A stretch of DNA of 64,000 bases from NCBI GenBank assembly GCA_012064385.1, contig QRDG01000143.1, positions 540,995 to 604,994 of the forward strand, written 5' to 3'. Made by a program: the position numbers and the translations under genes. Positions 47,789 to 60,014 of the stretch are shown here, piece by piece. Within the stretch, counting starts at the first letter, position 1; each line of letters begins with the position of its first letter. Under the pieces are notes generated by a model, which saw nothing but the letters and a program-made list of their open reading frames with translations, was not told where the DNA came from and did not search any database. Source of the stretch: Puccinellia tenuiflora (taxonomy: Eukaryota; Streptophyta; Magnoliopsida; Poales; Poaceae).

Positions 47789-48990
47789 TAGGGGGAGTCC
47801 ATGTTCACAAATGGTATTTGATGGTTGTGTGCATATGATATGGATATGAATGAATGCGATGCTCCAGAATCAAACAAGACTGAAGCTGGATATGCATTTA
47901 TTCGAAGCGTACCCATGAGAACTCCGGGGTCCTCTTCGACTCCTTCAGCCGAGACGTGATTCAGGCGGCCACGGCTGACAGTCGTAGCCTTGGCGGCTGG
48001 TGTAGAGGGAGCTGGTGCAGGTGCTGAGGTAGCCGGTGCCTTCTGGGAACACTCCCCGGAGTAGGGCCCAGGCTGGCCACAGCTGTAGCAAGTGGGCCTC
48101 GGTGGTGGTGGAGGCAGCTGAGGGCGGAAACCACTTCCAGCCGCACCCAAGGTCGAAGTAGCTGGGCGAGGCGGAGGTGGCCTATACCCTGAAGGCCTTG
48201 GCGCGAAAGGAGCACGGGGCATAGCACTGAAGGGCACAAAGACCCTGCGCTTCTTTCCCTTAGAAGAAGAGGAGCTCTGATTGTCCATTGGAGCTGGCCT
48301 CTTGGAAGACCCCAGCTCCTTCCTACCTTGCTCCATAGTGAGAGCTTGGTTGTACAGCTCCTGGTAGGACTGGAAATTGAAGGGCAACAACTCATATCGA
48401 AGCCGAGGTGCAAGCCCCTTGCGGAACATATACTGCTTGTCTTCATCATTGGTCACGTCCCGAGGGGCGTAACGGGAGAGGTGGTTGAACTCACGCCCAT
48501 AAGCTTGGACGTCCATGCATCCTTGGGTCAGATCCAGGAACTCCCTCTTCTTGAGGTCCATGATGGGCTTGGGGATGTAGGCCGCACGGAAGGCGGTGCG
48601 GAACTCCGCCCAGGTGAAGACGTGGCCAGCTTCAAACATTGACACATGGCTCTCCCACAAAGAGCCAGCGGCTCCATTCAGAAGGTAGGTGGCTAAGTTG
48701 ACTTGTTCCACCACCGGAACATGCAAGGCGGTGAACTTGCGCTCGAGAGCCCGCAGCCAGTCATCCGCATCAAGCGGCTCTCTAGCTTCAGAAAAGGTCA
48801 GAGGCTGGGACCGCAAGAACTCAGTGAGAGTGTTGCAGTCATTGTTCCTCCTGGCACCCTGTTGCACCAACTACTCGAGCAGACGCTTGTTGCGCAGGCG
48901 GTTATCCTCGATAGCCATCAGAACCTCCGCCATTGAGGGTGGCGGCGGTGCATCAGGATCACCTTGGTTACCACGGCGGGCAGGAGCCGT
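47788..48990 (-). pseudogene. Element D Gag plus protease N-terminus
   Basis: Homologous along its length to the Gag of E (DADDWLRALERKF, WAEFRTAFRAAYIP, YGREFNHLSRYAPRDV). Three lesions are visible. The start that is ATG in E is ACG here (48990-48988). A TAG at 48873-48871 replaces the CAG found in E. The CCHC knuckle reads CYSCGQPGPYSGEC, with Pro in place of the zinc-binding His. The protease motif VLFDSGASHSF is fused in frame at the end, followed by MDSP and a stop caused by a one-base deletion. The open part starts at 48870. Confidence 0.9.
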
Positions 48991-49380
48991 TCTGAAGATT
49001 TGGAACAAGGACATAGTTAGTAACCATCTCCGAACATTTAGGATGGAGCATTAGAGTCCTTCCTGATATAGAGATTTAAGATGGCACTAACACATGAACA
49101 GATTAAGACAACCACGTGTGACACCACGTCAACGCGGCGGTAACAAACAGAAGTAAAGGACTCGAGACAACACTGGACGGTAAGAACCCAACCCCGAGAA
49201 CCTAAACTTCGATACCACAATTTAAAACAAATAGAGATAAGAAAACTCAGAGTAGAGCGAGTTGGATAAGGAGTAAAAGAATCCTAAGAGGGTTTTCGCA
49301 ACTCATTTTTAGGTTATAAATAATTTCACAACACTAGACTCGACATCGACCAATAAAAAGGGTTTCCTACAGGCAGTCCT

Positions 49381-49392
49381 GCTCTGATAACA
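49381..49392 (-). promoter_or_regulatory. Primer-binding site of element D, degenerate tRNA-Met
   Basis: The - strand reads tgttatcagagc, one mismatch from tggtatcagagc, 3 bases inside the LTR end at 49396. The 390 bases between it and gag hold no ORF. Confidence 0.85.
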
Positions 49393-49395
49393 ACT

Positions 49396-52300
49396 TGTAG
49401 CGCCCCGACCCCGGGATTATACAGAGAGGCTATGTAACCCACAGGCTATGCTACACAATCGAAGGGCATGGAATTACCGCTCCCATGCAACACATCGATC
49501 ATGCCATAAACACTGGCATAGCTATCAATGTATAATAAAGAGATCAAGACTTGTGGAACAACTGGCACATCACAGACTCTACGACACAAAAGTTCATATA
49601 TGTAATGTCCCGGGGTTTTCCCCAAATTAGATTTGCTTGTTTTTCTTTTTGCATCATCACGGCAGCATGCATTAAATCACCTTGCACATTTTTGCTAACT
49701 CTCAAAATAATATTTTTGACAAAACATATTTTTATTTTGGCAAACCCTATTTTTTTAATTTGCAAATTTTCCCCTCTCCTTTCTTTTCTCTCCCTTTCTT
49801 CCTTTCCTTCTCCTTTAAAAAAAAAAAAAAAGAGGAATTTCCAGAAATTCTTGAAGGGCCGGATGGGATCCTTCTGGCCTTCTCTCCCTTTGGTTTAGCC
49901 TTTCTTCCAACCCAAGCCAGCTCCCGCAGCCCATCTATAATCCTGTAGCCCAAGCCCACCACCAGCACCTCTTCGATCTCTTGTCGTCTTCTCCCTCACG
50001 CAGGAGGCGTGCTCCTCCCGTGGCCGACGTCAGCCACCACGCCCCGCTCCTCCCCCTCCAATAAAACCAGCAGCTGCAGCCGCGCCCCCTTCCAAACCCT
50101 AGCCCCTCTCCTTCCCCCTCTTGCCGCCGCCACCTCTCTTTCCCCCCTTTCCTTTTTTTCCTCTCGAGCTCCCATGACCGAGACCGGAGTCTCAAGCTCG
50201 CCGTCACCTAAAGCCTCTCCGATCCAATTCCTCATGTCCAGGAGTTAGCCCGGGTTCCACTCGTCTACCACCTCGGTTCCTCCTTTTCCGTCCTCTGCTT
50301 CTCGGTAACGAGGTCGCCTTGGTCATGCTCCAGAGCGTCAAGGCCGGCTGCCGTCGACGTCGTCGCCAGTACGCGCCTCCCCAAGCCACGCCGCCATGTC
50401 CAGGAGAACCGCGGCGGCGCCTACGACCAACATGCGCAAGGAATCGAGCCGGGGATCGCCGCACGCATCGACTTCTTCCACGACGTCCACGACGACCACC
50501 GGCGGGAGATCTTCGATTCCGGCAACTACGGGCTTCCCCGACCTGAACGACTACATCAACGACCCCCTGTGAGCACCGCACCCTCCCCTTATCTCCTCCT
50601 GCTCGATTGCTTCCAGTTCCCGTCGATCCGCTCGTGTACGTCGCCGTCGGCCATGGCCACCAGCTTGTGCCTTTGATCCCTCTTGCTGCTCTCCCTGCCA
50701 CCTTGCCCCTGCACCTCGCTGCACCACACGTGTTCCTGCACACCACCACCAGCGCACCCTGTTCCCCCTGCACCTGCACCGTCGACCTCCAGATCGAGCG
50801 CTGCTGCAGCTCGCTCTCGTCACTTGTTCTGCACCTGTTGACTGAAGTCTGAACCTTGCCTGTTAAAAATTCAGTTAACTCCTTGTCTCTGCTTCATATA
50901 CCTTCGAGTCTGAATTCTACAACAAACAGGCAGCCCTCCTAGTGGCTGGTGTCTTGCACCTCCACCCGTGAGGCCCAAGTTCGAATCCCACGTACGGCAA
51001 TATAAGCCAACTCCTTTTATTTTGTTTATTTCTTTTGCAAACCTAACTATATTCATATCTTTTAATCTATAAATCCAAATTAAAAATGTTATATATGAAA
51101 GTTGTTCAGAAAATTGTGTAGAATTTGAATATGCCATCCATGCTCATGTTTGCATCATGTAGATTGCATTTAGTTGTGTTTTGCTTATCACCTAAATAAT
51201 TAAATATGGAATATGTGGATTCAAATTTAATTGTTTACCCGGTTCCATTTAATTTTGAGTAGCTCACCCATGCATTGTTTAGACTTGCTAATAACATTTA
51301 ATTTTGATGGTTAGAAAAATAACTTGAATCTAATAATTGAATGTCGGAATCCGGTTCCGTTTAATTTGGCTTAATTGCATCTTCTCATGTCTTGCCATAT
51401 CATGCATGCATTGCATCAACATGCCGCTTCTTTTGCCATAGAAGTAAAATGCATCTTTTATGTTTCCAGTGTTTGTTGCTTCTTTGGGAATAGGACGTTG
51501 AGTTGATGTGAGCAACGACAGGTTCTGCTACCTCCACCGGATTGCAGGCAAGTGATACTCCCTTGCTATCTTTGCTTGTTTTCTGTCTCTTACTCGTCCT
51601 ATCTTTTGTTCCTTGCTAGCCTTATGTATCGATGCTTGTGTCCCGATCCTATATGCATGTTTACCTTGCAGCCATGATATGCCCCACCCCCACATCCTAT
51701 TAACCTGTTGCTTGTTTATCTTGTTGGCCTTGCGAGTCGTAGTGCATGCTTAGGTTTGTTTTGCTCGAGTCATGTTCTAGTCTTGTTATAATTTGATAGT
51801 TGGGGTTTAAATTCACATGATAATCTATAATGTTTGGCGATGGGAATAATTAATAAAGATAAGGCACCGGCGGAAGGCCAATCGTGGTGATTTGTTCTGC
51901 TAGTGTCGCCTAGGACCCGAGTTCTTGTCCTCTGATCCAAGACTGAGCGCACTACCCACATGTGGGAGGAAATGGGACTCCCTCGACCTAGTACCGGATC
52001 TGCAGCCTTGTCCAGGGCGCCACAAGTAGTTCGGGTGTTTCTACGGTTACAAGCGCGGATGATATGGTAAGATGGATACGTGGTTACTTACGTAGGGCTT
52101 GCGGTATGATGCGAAGTGACCAACTCATGGTAGTTTGTGTCACCTAGCCGTAGTCGCAAACGGTTAAGTCCACCTCGGAGCTTCGGCCGGACTTTCAAGG
52201 TGGGTCAGACTTAGCTAGGTGGTTCCCTGGACTTGTGTGGTAGTGAAGGAAAGTGTAGCGTCGGATACCCTGCCGGCACACCTTAGGAAGTGTGCTAATA

Positions 52301-55300
52301 GCTGGCAACAAGGGTTGAAGTGCGTGTGGTTACATTTGTGCACCCCTGCAGGGTTAAATCTTTTCAAAAAGCCGTGTCCGCGGTTATGGACGACTTGGTG
52401 ATGATGCTGGCTAACAAGATCATAGACAACCTACACCTGATAATAATAACTTGACTAGTAAGATAGATTACTTGAATAATAACCTATAAAATTACCAACT
52501 GTGTGAGTGCCTTTGGGCTTGCTGCTCGAAGGATAAACGGGCTGGTAAGGAATCGGCTGGGTTATGTTTGGTGTTAGCATAGTTGGTTACCTATGCGCTC
52601 TCTTACCTCCTCTCTATTAGAAGATTGTTGTAGTGTGTCTCTATAGGTTGTTAGTGTTGCTTGCTGCCGCCTCAATCACTAACCCTCTTCCCCCAGAATT
52701 CCAGCTTTGATATCTTGTGAGTATTACTTGCCAGTACTTCTACTAGTACTGACCCCTTCGGGGCTGCTATTCCAATGCAGCCAACAGGTTTGAAGTCTGA
52801 CGACGTTAGCTTGGGAATCCCTCCGGCTTGGCCTGGGCAGGGATATGGTGCCTTCGTTTATCTTCAGGACTCTTAGTCCAATTTGTTTCTTGTCCGTAGC
52901 CGGACGTTACCCGCTTCCGTTGTTAATTGGATCTTTGTATTGTATCTTTGCTCTTGACTCGGTGAGTCGTTGTTGTATATATGTTCTTTTGTGGGTTCCA
53001 TCGAGAACTGTTGTAATGTTATCACAATTCCACCCGCATAACGTGTGTGTTGCGACGTGCACATTATGCCTGGTGGGCGTCCTTTAGGATCGATATTATG
53101 CGGATTTGGCTGGAACGCTCAGTCTGCATAGTACCGATCTTGGGGCGTTACAATATAGCAACTCATATAGCGAGAAAGATACAAATTACACAATAGGGGT
53201 CACAGACCCAACAGTACATCATGCGGAAGCGAGGTAGTTGTCTAATACAACAAGATCCAAAATATGGCCTAAGAGGCCTACAGATAACATAATCCCAGCC
53301 AGCTTGTTCCGAGACATCCCATGCTGTCACCTGGGAACCCCAAACTACTCGTCGATGTCCACGAAGAACCCACCTGTCTGCTCGGTGACGACCTCCTCTG
53401 AAACAAATAAATATTCAACAAAGAGAGACTGAGTACGACGTACTCGCAAGTTTAGTAGCGCGATACAGGCCCAATGATGAAAAGGCTCTAAAGCTGTATA
53501 GTAGTTAATTTCCATAAAGCTAATTTTCCTTTTCAAAACATGACACATGGCGTCGACTACTCAGAAGGTTTTTCGAAAGGGGATAAGATGGTAAACCTTT
53601 ATCTTCGGTTCACATGGAACCAATAGTAGCCAGAAACCATCACTCATCTCCACCAAGGCACTCCCTGAATCACCCTCGAGGAAATGAACCTTTTAACACA
53701 TGTTGAGTCGCAACCTCTAGTTGCCAAATTTTAATTAAGTTTCATATTTACTATGATCCCGTAAATCCATTCCCAAGGCTTCCATAACCGCGGACACGGC
53801 TTTTCGAAAAGATTAAACCCTGCAGGGGTGTACTAATTTACCCATTGGTACCATCCGGCTCGCCTGATTAGCTCTCTTCCGGGGAAAACTGGCAAGTGGG
53901 CGCGGTTAAACCTTTACCTCGCATGAGACTATCCAAGGAGGATCTGTGGCGACAGGACAAGTTTACCCAGCCCCCATCGCCACGTCCTAAACACCACCAT
54001 CCTCATCGTTTCTTTTTCCACCCACACATTCACCCACAAATGGAAATAGCATACTAGAGGACCCTTGGATACGCCCGCACAAGTTATTTGGTTAGTAAGG
54101 AGCCCATACCCCCACCAATGGCAGCACGCTCAAACCTTGGTTCCGAAGACAGGAACTCGCACCTAGGGGCAAGAATGAGGCAAAACACCATCCCCGATGG
54201 CAACTCATCCAAGCCTTTTAAGCATCTTAATTAAGAAACCACAAATATCTACCATGTCCGAACTTTCCATCAACATCATAATTATGGAAATAAATCACCG
54301 AACAATTTAGCATTTGACTAAGCATGGCTAAGCATAGCTAAGCAAGGTGCAAGGCACAATCATGATGACATGTCAAGTTTATGCAACGATATCACCATAT
54401 TATTTAGCTAACACTTTAAATGGAGTGCCAAATAATTAGTGCAATTATTTGGAAGCAACCCCATATTTAACTTAGTGACCACATGGTTTATAAATTATTA
54501 CAGTACTAAGAAGTGGCTTAACTATGCATGAACATGACATGATTAGATAGGTATTACTTTACTAAACATTTTGATACCTCGTTTGTGATTTTCCAATTAT
54601 AGATGATTAAATAGTAATTTAAAAGATTATTTGAATTTAAATCATTTACCCATTTAAAGATTAACATCAAAGTAAAATTTGTTGTCATGATGTGATATTA
54701 GCATGATTAGATAGCATTTGAATTGCTGATCGATTTGATACATCAGTTGCAAGATTTGAATTAATAGAAGTTAAGTTATGATTTTCACAAGTTTTTTTTT
54801 AGCTGGTTCGGAATTTATCCGGATTGGTCCGGAATATTCCGGATGGTCCGGAATAATCCGGGCTCAGTCCGAACCAAATCCGAGGTGACCTCAAAAGTTT
54901 CTGTTAGGGTTTCGGAATTTTTCCGGAAATGTCCGGAAAATTCCGATCGACCCGGAATGGATCCGGAATAATCCGGGTGATTCCGGACGACCAGTTTTCT
55001 GGGCAAACTACAACGGCCGGCGGCGGTTGCGCACTGGCGAGCAAGAAAGAGAGGGAGAGGGGGAGCGAGAGTTTGTCCAGGGGAACGCGTATCTCACCAG
55101 GAGCACGCTGGCGTGGTCGGTGAGGCCGGAGAGGGACAGAGTCGGCGGCGATCGAGCTTGAGCACGGCGGCAGGGGCGAGGAGGAAACCGACGGCGGCGA
55201 CGAATCCCGGCCTCCCGCCTCGATTCCTTAGCCGGGAAAGTAGAGGACGCGGCGGAGGTTTCTACGGTCGTCGATTGGCTCGGGACGGCTCCAGGCGACG

Positions 55301-56191
55301 GCGGTGCAACGGCGGGCACGAGCTCGAGGTCGACCGTGGCAGACGCATGCGGAGAGAGAGGGAGGAAGCAGGGGAGGCAGCAGGTGAGGAGCAGGTGGGG
55401 AGCGAGAGGGCGTCGAGGCATGGCTCGGGTCCTCCTTATCCACTGTGGCAGCGACGTGCGGCGCAGGGGTGGCATGGCGCCAGCGCTGGCCCTGTCGCCA
55501 TAGTGAAGGAGAAGAGGGGATTTTGCAAAACCCCCCTGGCTCCAGAAAAACTTTATTTGCAAAATGGTCCAGCAGTTCTTTAGTTATTTTATTGAGGCAC
55601 AAAAACATTTTCTAAAATTCTGCAAAAATTCATGTAGGCTCCCCTAACAGTTAGAACCTCCACAAAAATTTGTGTTGCCAAATAAAAAAGTTTGAGCAAC
55701 ATTTGTTCATAGGGCTTACAAATGGCAATTTTGATAAATTTCCAAAATGCATTTACTTGGGTACTTAATCAACTTAATAAAATATGAAAATATTTATGGA
55801 GGATCATAATATAACAATGAAGCTCCCCATAATTTTAGTTTGAATTTTTCAGAGCTTGCACTTGGGTTAAAATTCAGAATTGGTTTGAACCAATTTTAAA
55901 TTCCCATTTGTTTTTATTTCTTTGCTTATCAAGCATTTTCTTTTGACAAATTTATAACATGTAACTTGGAACTTCCTGGACAAATTGGAAGTTCAAATTA
56001 ATTGGTTGGCTAGGTTGAGCAAATGCATTTTGGGGTTGGAGTTTGAGAAGGTTTTGTTTCCCCATTTTAATTGATTTCATAAGTGGATTGTTAGAGGTAG
56101 CAAAATTCAAATGCATGCCGTGATGCAAACATAAGATGAAAAAGTGGAAAAATTATTCGTATTTTTCAGGTTCCAAACTGGGGCTGTTACA
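49396..56191 (-). repeat. Element D 5' LTR, split by solo LTR F
   Basis: Two blocks, 49396-49600 and 53153-56191, form one LTR of about 3.24 kb after removing F. It lacks about 330 bases near 54345, which the 3' LTR keeps at about 42360-42690. A full LTR was therefore about 3.57 kb. The block shared with E and F is at 53776-53832 and the CCGG cluster at about 54805-54987. It ends ggctgttaca at 56191. Confidence 0.9.
49601..53152 (+). mobile_element. Solo LTR F (3552 bp), TSD atata
   Basis: Starts TGTAATGTCCCGGGG and ends GGGGCGTTACA, with perfect 5-bp duplications atata at 49596-49600 and 53153-53157. No internal region, primer site or second LTR is present, so it is a solo LTR. Orientation + is inferred from the block shared with E (52341-52401), which has the same strand relation to the LTR ends in E. 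It includes a CpG-rich promoter-like segment (about 49980-50850) with an A-run at 49817-49832. ORFs there (for example 50204-50779 on the - strand) are low-complexity and unsupported. It is related to chromovirus-type LTRs of E and D. Confidence 0.92.
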
Positions 56192-57018
56192 CTATGATAT
56201 GTGGATTTGGCATGCTTTTGTTGATATGGACATGCTCACAATGACATCAACGTGTTGCAACGTTCTTCGGTGTTTACCAGACTTGCGGATGGCCAAGCTC
56301 TAGAGTGCAAGTATGTGATCAACGGTCACCCGTATGACAAGGGGTACTACCTAGCGGATGGCATGTATCCAACATATTTTAAATTTGTGAAGACCATTCA
56401 CAACCTTGTTGGTGGGGCAAAGAAGAATTTTGCAAAGAAACAAGAGAGTGCCCGGAAAGATGTGGAGCGAGCATTCGGTGTGCTCCAAGCCCGATTTGCG
56501 GTCGTCAGGTACCCTTCTCTATCATGTTCACTATAGCAGATGTGGGAGATCATGAATGCTTGTGTTATCATGCACAACATGATCATCAAGAGTGAATACA
56601 ACACGGGCTTCATATTCAGGGAGCCGTATGACTACCAGGGGCCACTTGTCTAGTCTGAGCCCGGCGTGTCGCACTAACTCACGCAATTTCTCGCCATGCA
56701 TCAACAAATTCATGATGGATAGGCTCACACCTGTGGGCGCGCCATGGCGCAGAGGGCGATGGAGAAGAGGAGCCCGAATATGTTTGAAGCACAATTTGGA
56801 TTAAAAACTTCATTATTGTAATAAATATACTGAACTATGTAATCATTTTTATATGTTTAGCTAGAAATTTGGATATATTTAGAAATTGTGATTGATCTGG
56901 CCGTTTTGGAATCGCGGGTGTGGGAGGCAAAAAAAAAGAATGTCGGACAACTGTCCGACAACCCCAAAGCGGACAGAACTTGAGGGGTGCATTTTAGGCG
57001 CCCCCAGTGGCGATGCTC
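56192..57018 (+). mobile_element. DTH-1: right end of a PIF/Harbinger transposon with TIR and TTA duplication
   Basis: Holds the C-terminal part of the transposase (see 56193-56800), an AT-rich 3' region, and a terminal sequence that on the - strand begins gagcatcgccactggggg (57018-57001), typical of plant Harbinger ends. TTA follows at 57019-57021, the TWA-type target duplication of this superfamily. The matching left terminal repeat is not in the window. Confidence 0.75.
56193..56800 (+). pseudogene. PIF/Harbinger transposase, C-terminal half (DTH-1)
   Basis: DDE-type nuclease transposase of the Harbinger superfamily. The frame begins YDMWIWHAFVDMD at 56193, shifts near 56240, continues with NDINVLQRS (catalytic Asp region), VINGHPYDKGYYLADGMYP and RKDVERAFGVLQARF (catalytic Glu region) to 56536, and shifts again into MWEIMNACVIMHNM and YDYQGPLV before stops. 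The order and spacing match the last 200 residues of plant Harbinger transposases. The N-terminal part with the first Asp is missing, probably deleted when C and D were rearranged. Not functional. Confidence 0.88.
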
Positions 57019-57865
57019 TTATATCCCAACAATAACAGGTAGAGCAAAAATCCTACCAACATGTTCAACGTCAGGAAGGACAATCAACACAATAACAGGA
57101 AGAGCAGTTAACCCAATACCAAGAAAAACAACCATCTCAATTTCTGGCAGGACAGTCAGGGGACGAAAGTTTCAATGGTTTTGAGGAGAATTTTTTTTTC
57201 ACTGGAGGCAAGGCAAAACACCAAAAACCCCAAACGTGCTGACACATACAACCCTCGTGCTAGAAGGATAACATGTCTTGATAACAGGAATGTCCCCATC
57301 CTTAACGTCGTGCAAATGAGTGCTACAAAAGTAAATCTATACCAGATATATACGATACCGCGTTAACACACTATCTTATTGTTAGATATTCCAAGCTTCA
57401 TAACAGCAGGAAAATAATATGGCATACAAATAATATCTTTCGCAGAATGCCGTTCTTTCACCATTCTCGAACATTAATGCAAACAGTGTTGTGTACATGA
57501 TCCAAGGACATACTCGAGTTCAAGTCATCAATAACCATGGTACAATGATGTTCTTCATCACGAACAGTTGCTAATCATACCACAACACTTCGTTGTTCTC
57601 CGGAAGGCAGACCGTGAAGGATGCCAGTACATTTCATTCAAGACCAACACAAACTCCATGGTTAGTCATGTCGTAGGGAAGAACTCCATCCTACGTGCAT
57701 TGCATGTTGATGTCATCACCAATGCGTATCACATTTCAAGACAGGCAACAGGGGAGAAGAGTTTGGTGTATTCACTCCTAAATTTACTCCACCGAGCTCC
57801 CAGAGATATTCAGACAATGATGCGGTGCCATCTTTGGTTGATAAGGCATCACATTGAATAAATGA
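57019..57865. other. Unidentified 847-base stretch between two Harbinger elements
   Basis: I see no terminal repeats and no known domain. The first 170 bases repeat aataacagg(t/a)agagca-like motifs. A 97-codon frame at 57568-57861 (MLIIPQHFVVLRKADREG...) is open but matches no family I know. This is the best candidate in the window for non-transposon sequence, or for an old element worn beyond recognition. Confidence 0.4.
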
Positions 57866-58794
57866 GGGTGTGTTTGGTAGACTGGGTGAGCCCAGAAAAT
57901 CTCTTCTCACCCAACTTTCACTTGTTTGGTGGCCTGGGTTAGCAATCTGGGCCATGCCCACTTGATACGAAAAAGGCCTCTCAGCCGGGCTGGGTTGGGA
58001 AGCAGAAATCGAGCTTGACAAGCGAGCCTGGCCAAGCTCATCCCAAAAAGTTATCCCTGCGCGACCCGAAATTAATCCCGCGTGACCCACCGGGCTGCTA
58101 GGGCACATGACCCCGCACCCCGCCCCGCCTACTCTCCCCCTTCTCTCCTGCATCCTCCCAGTCCCCGTGCCGCCACGCTAGTCGCCCCCACCTCCCACCA
58201 CCGCTCGCTCTCCCCTGCGTCGACCGCAGCCTCCCATCCTCTCCCCGCAGGCCCCTTCTCTCCCTAGACCCCGCGCCTCCCCCCTGTCCGTTTTTTTTCT
58301 CGCGTAGCGCGGACGCCGGCGAGCTTCAACGACACCCGACATGGACTGCTCCAACGGCCCCGCGTGATCTACATCGACGGCCACCTCTAGCAGTAGCACC
58401 GGAGCAGCAGGTCGTCAGTTCCCTGCCTCGAGTAGTAGCACTGGACCAGATCTGCAGTGAGTACCGGAGCAGCAGGTCGACCTCCTTATCACCTCCACTC
58501 CGGCCGATCTGCACCTCCTCCTCGCGTCCACTCCGGCAGTGTCGTTTGACCGACGGAGGTAGCCTCTCTCTCTGCCTTTTGCTATCATGTGCTAGTGACA
58601 ACCGTAGTACACATGTATATTGTTGCCTTGTGCTGCTTTGGTGTGGCTTGTGATTAAATTGCATGAAACCGTAGTATACATGTGTTATTGTTATGGGCAG
58701 TAGGTGATTTAATTGCATGAAACCGAATTTCAATATTTGTTGTGTGTAAATATTATCTTCATGGTACCAAAATGATCTGTTTTTATTTGTCTAG

Positions 58795-59730
58795 ATGGAT
58801 GATTTGGCAAGAAAACGTCGGCAACTTATTGTGAAAGAAGCAGGCCTCGCTGCCGTATTGGGTGCGTACATGGTGTTTATCTCTAGGAGAGCTAGACAAA
58901 CTCCAATGATAACAATGGGTTGTAGGATTGATATGGATGTAGCTAGGGAAGCAAATCTGAGATATATATCATTCTACCGACACACATTGCCTAACTCAAC
59001 TAAGAATGAAAAGAGCTCCCTTTTTTCGTTTGTGTACTTTGTTTAGAGAGAGAGGATTATTAATGGATAGCATTCATACTTCTATCGAGGAACAAGTTGC
59101 CATGTTCCTCCTAGTAGTTGGCCATAACACAAGGTTTAGGGCTCTACAGCCCACTTTTAGAAGATCTATCGAAGTGATAAGTAGGTATTTTAAGGCTGTA
59201 TTATATGTTGTTGGAGAGTTGCGAAATGAGATGGTCCGGCCTTCCTCCACTCAAACGCACCCTAAAATTCTGGAAAACAACTGCTCAATCCCTACTTCAA
59301 GGTAATACTTGCTTTTTATTTCAAAACAGCTCCAAACATTTATATTTTCATAAAACTAATGGATAAAAAGAAATGCTTATGTTTATGAATTAGGATTGTA
59401 TTGGAGCAATTTATGGGACACATGTGCTTGCAAGAGTCCCAAGAAACATCTCGGCCGCCTTTATGGGTAGAAAAGATGGCACTACACAAAACGTCATGGC
59501 TGCAGTAGACTTTGATTTAAAGTTTACCTACGTTCTTGCTGGTTGGGAGGGGTCAGCCCATGATGCCCTCATACTTGCGGATGCGGTGGAGAGGGATGAT
59601 GGGTTGTCACTTCCTCCGGGTAACTAAAGCATAACACATACCTTCCCCAGCGGTCAATTGTTTTTTGTGCTATAGCTAATAGTTGGAATTTTATAGGAAA
59701 ATTCTATCTTGTCGATGCTGGTTATGCTGT
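58795..59730 (+). pseudogene. PIF/Harbinger transposase of DTH-2, three exons, inactivated
   Basis: Exon 1 from MDDLARKRRQLIV at 58795 to 59301, with a frameshift near 59005-59040 (first frame to 59046, second from 59006: RERGLLMDSIHTS, TFRRSIEVISRYFKAVLY). Intron 59302-59393 (gtaata...ttag). Exon 2 59394-59619: DCIGAIYGTHVLARV, TQNVMAAVDFDLKFTYVLAGWEGSAHDA, cut here to its diagnostic part FTYVLAGWEGSAHD. Intron 59620-59696 (gtaact...atag). Exon 3 starts PGKFYLVDAGY and is lost in the repeat stretch from about 59730. Phases join correctly at both introns. The first catalytic Asp of the GAIDGTH-type motif is Tyr here, and the Glu region is missing. Confidence 0.88.
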
Positions 59731-59990
59731 GAGACCTCTTATTTTGGTGCTGAAACCTGCCACTTTGGTGCTGTAATGTCATATTATTGCTTGGAACCTC
59801 TTATTTTGGTGCTGAAACCTGCCACTTTGCTGTTGTAATGTCATTATATATTGCTGGAATCTGTCATTTGGTGCTGGAATGTCATTATATATTGCTGGAA
59901 TCTGTCATTTGTTGCTGGAATGTCATTATATATTGCTGGAATCTGTTATTTGGTGCTGTAATGTCATTATAATATTGCTGGAATCAGATT
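59725..59990 (+). repeat. Short tandem repeats inside DTH-2
   Basis: Two degenerate copies of a roughly 60-base unit (cctcttattttggtgctgaaacctgcc..., 59733-59840) run into at least three copies of a 41-base unit (ttgctggaatctgtcattt..gtcattatata, about 59851-59975). The array replaces the end of the transposase gene. Confidence 0.85.
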
Positions 59991-60014
59991 TCAGTGGCTG
60001 CTATTTTGGTGTAG

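Larger units (their letters stand above)
41306..56191 (-). mobile_element. Element D: degenerate chromovirus with full pol order, hosting solo LTR F
   Basis: Order on the - strand: 5' LTR (56191-49396, split by F), tRNA-Met-like primer site (49392-49381), gag, protease, RT, RNase H, integrase, chromodomain, polypurine tract (44549-44535), 3' LTR (44534-41306, truncated). The 3' LTR lacks about 341 bases at its end, where C begins. The 5' LTR in turn has an internal deletion of roughly 330 bases near 54345. Mismatch between LTRs is about 3-4% in 420 hand-compared bases. The right flank is ctatg (56192-56196); the left flank is lost. Related to E by Gag and LTR blocks. Confidence 0.92.

Noticed and set aside
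50204..50779. 191-codon frame in solo LTR F
   Set aside because: Low-complexity Arg/Gly frame opposite to the promoter-like direction, no domain.
56398..56794. - strand frames opposite the Harbinger transposase
   Set aside because: Shadows of a recognisable transposase on the + strand.
59725..59990. CRISPR-like array
   Set aside because: Direct tandem units without unique spacers in a eukaryotic transposon.
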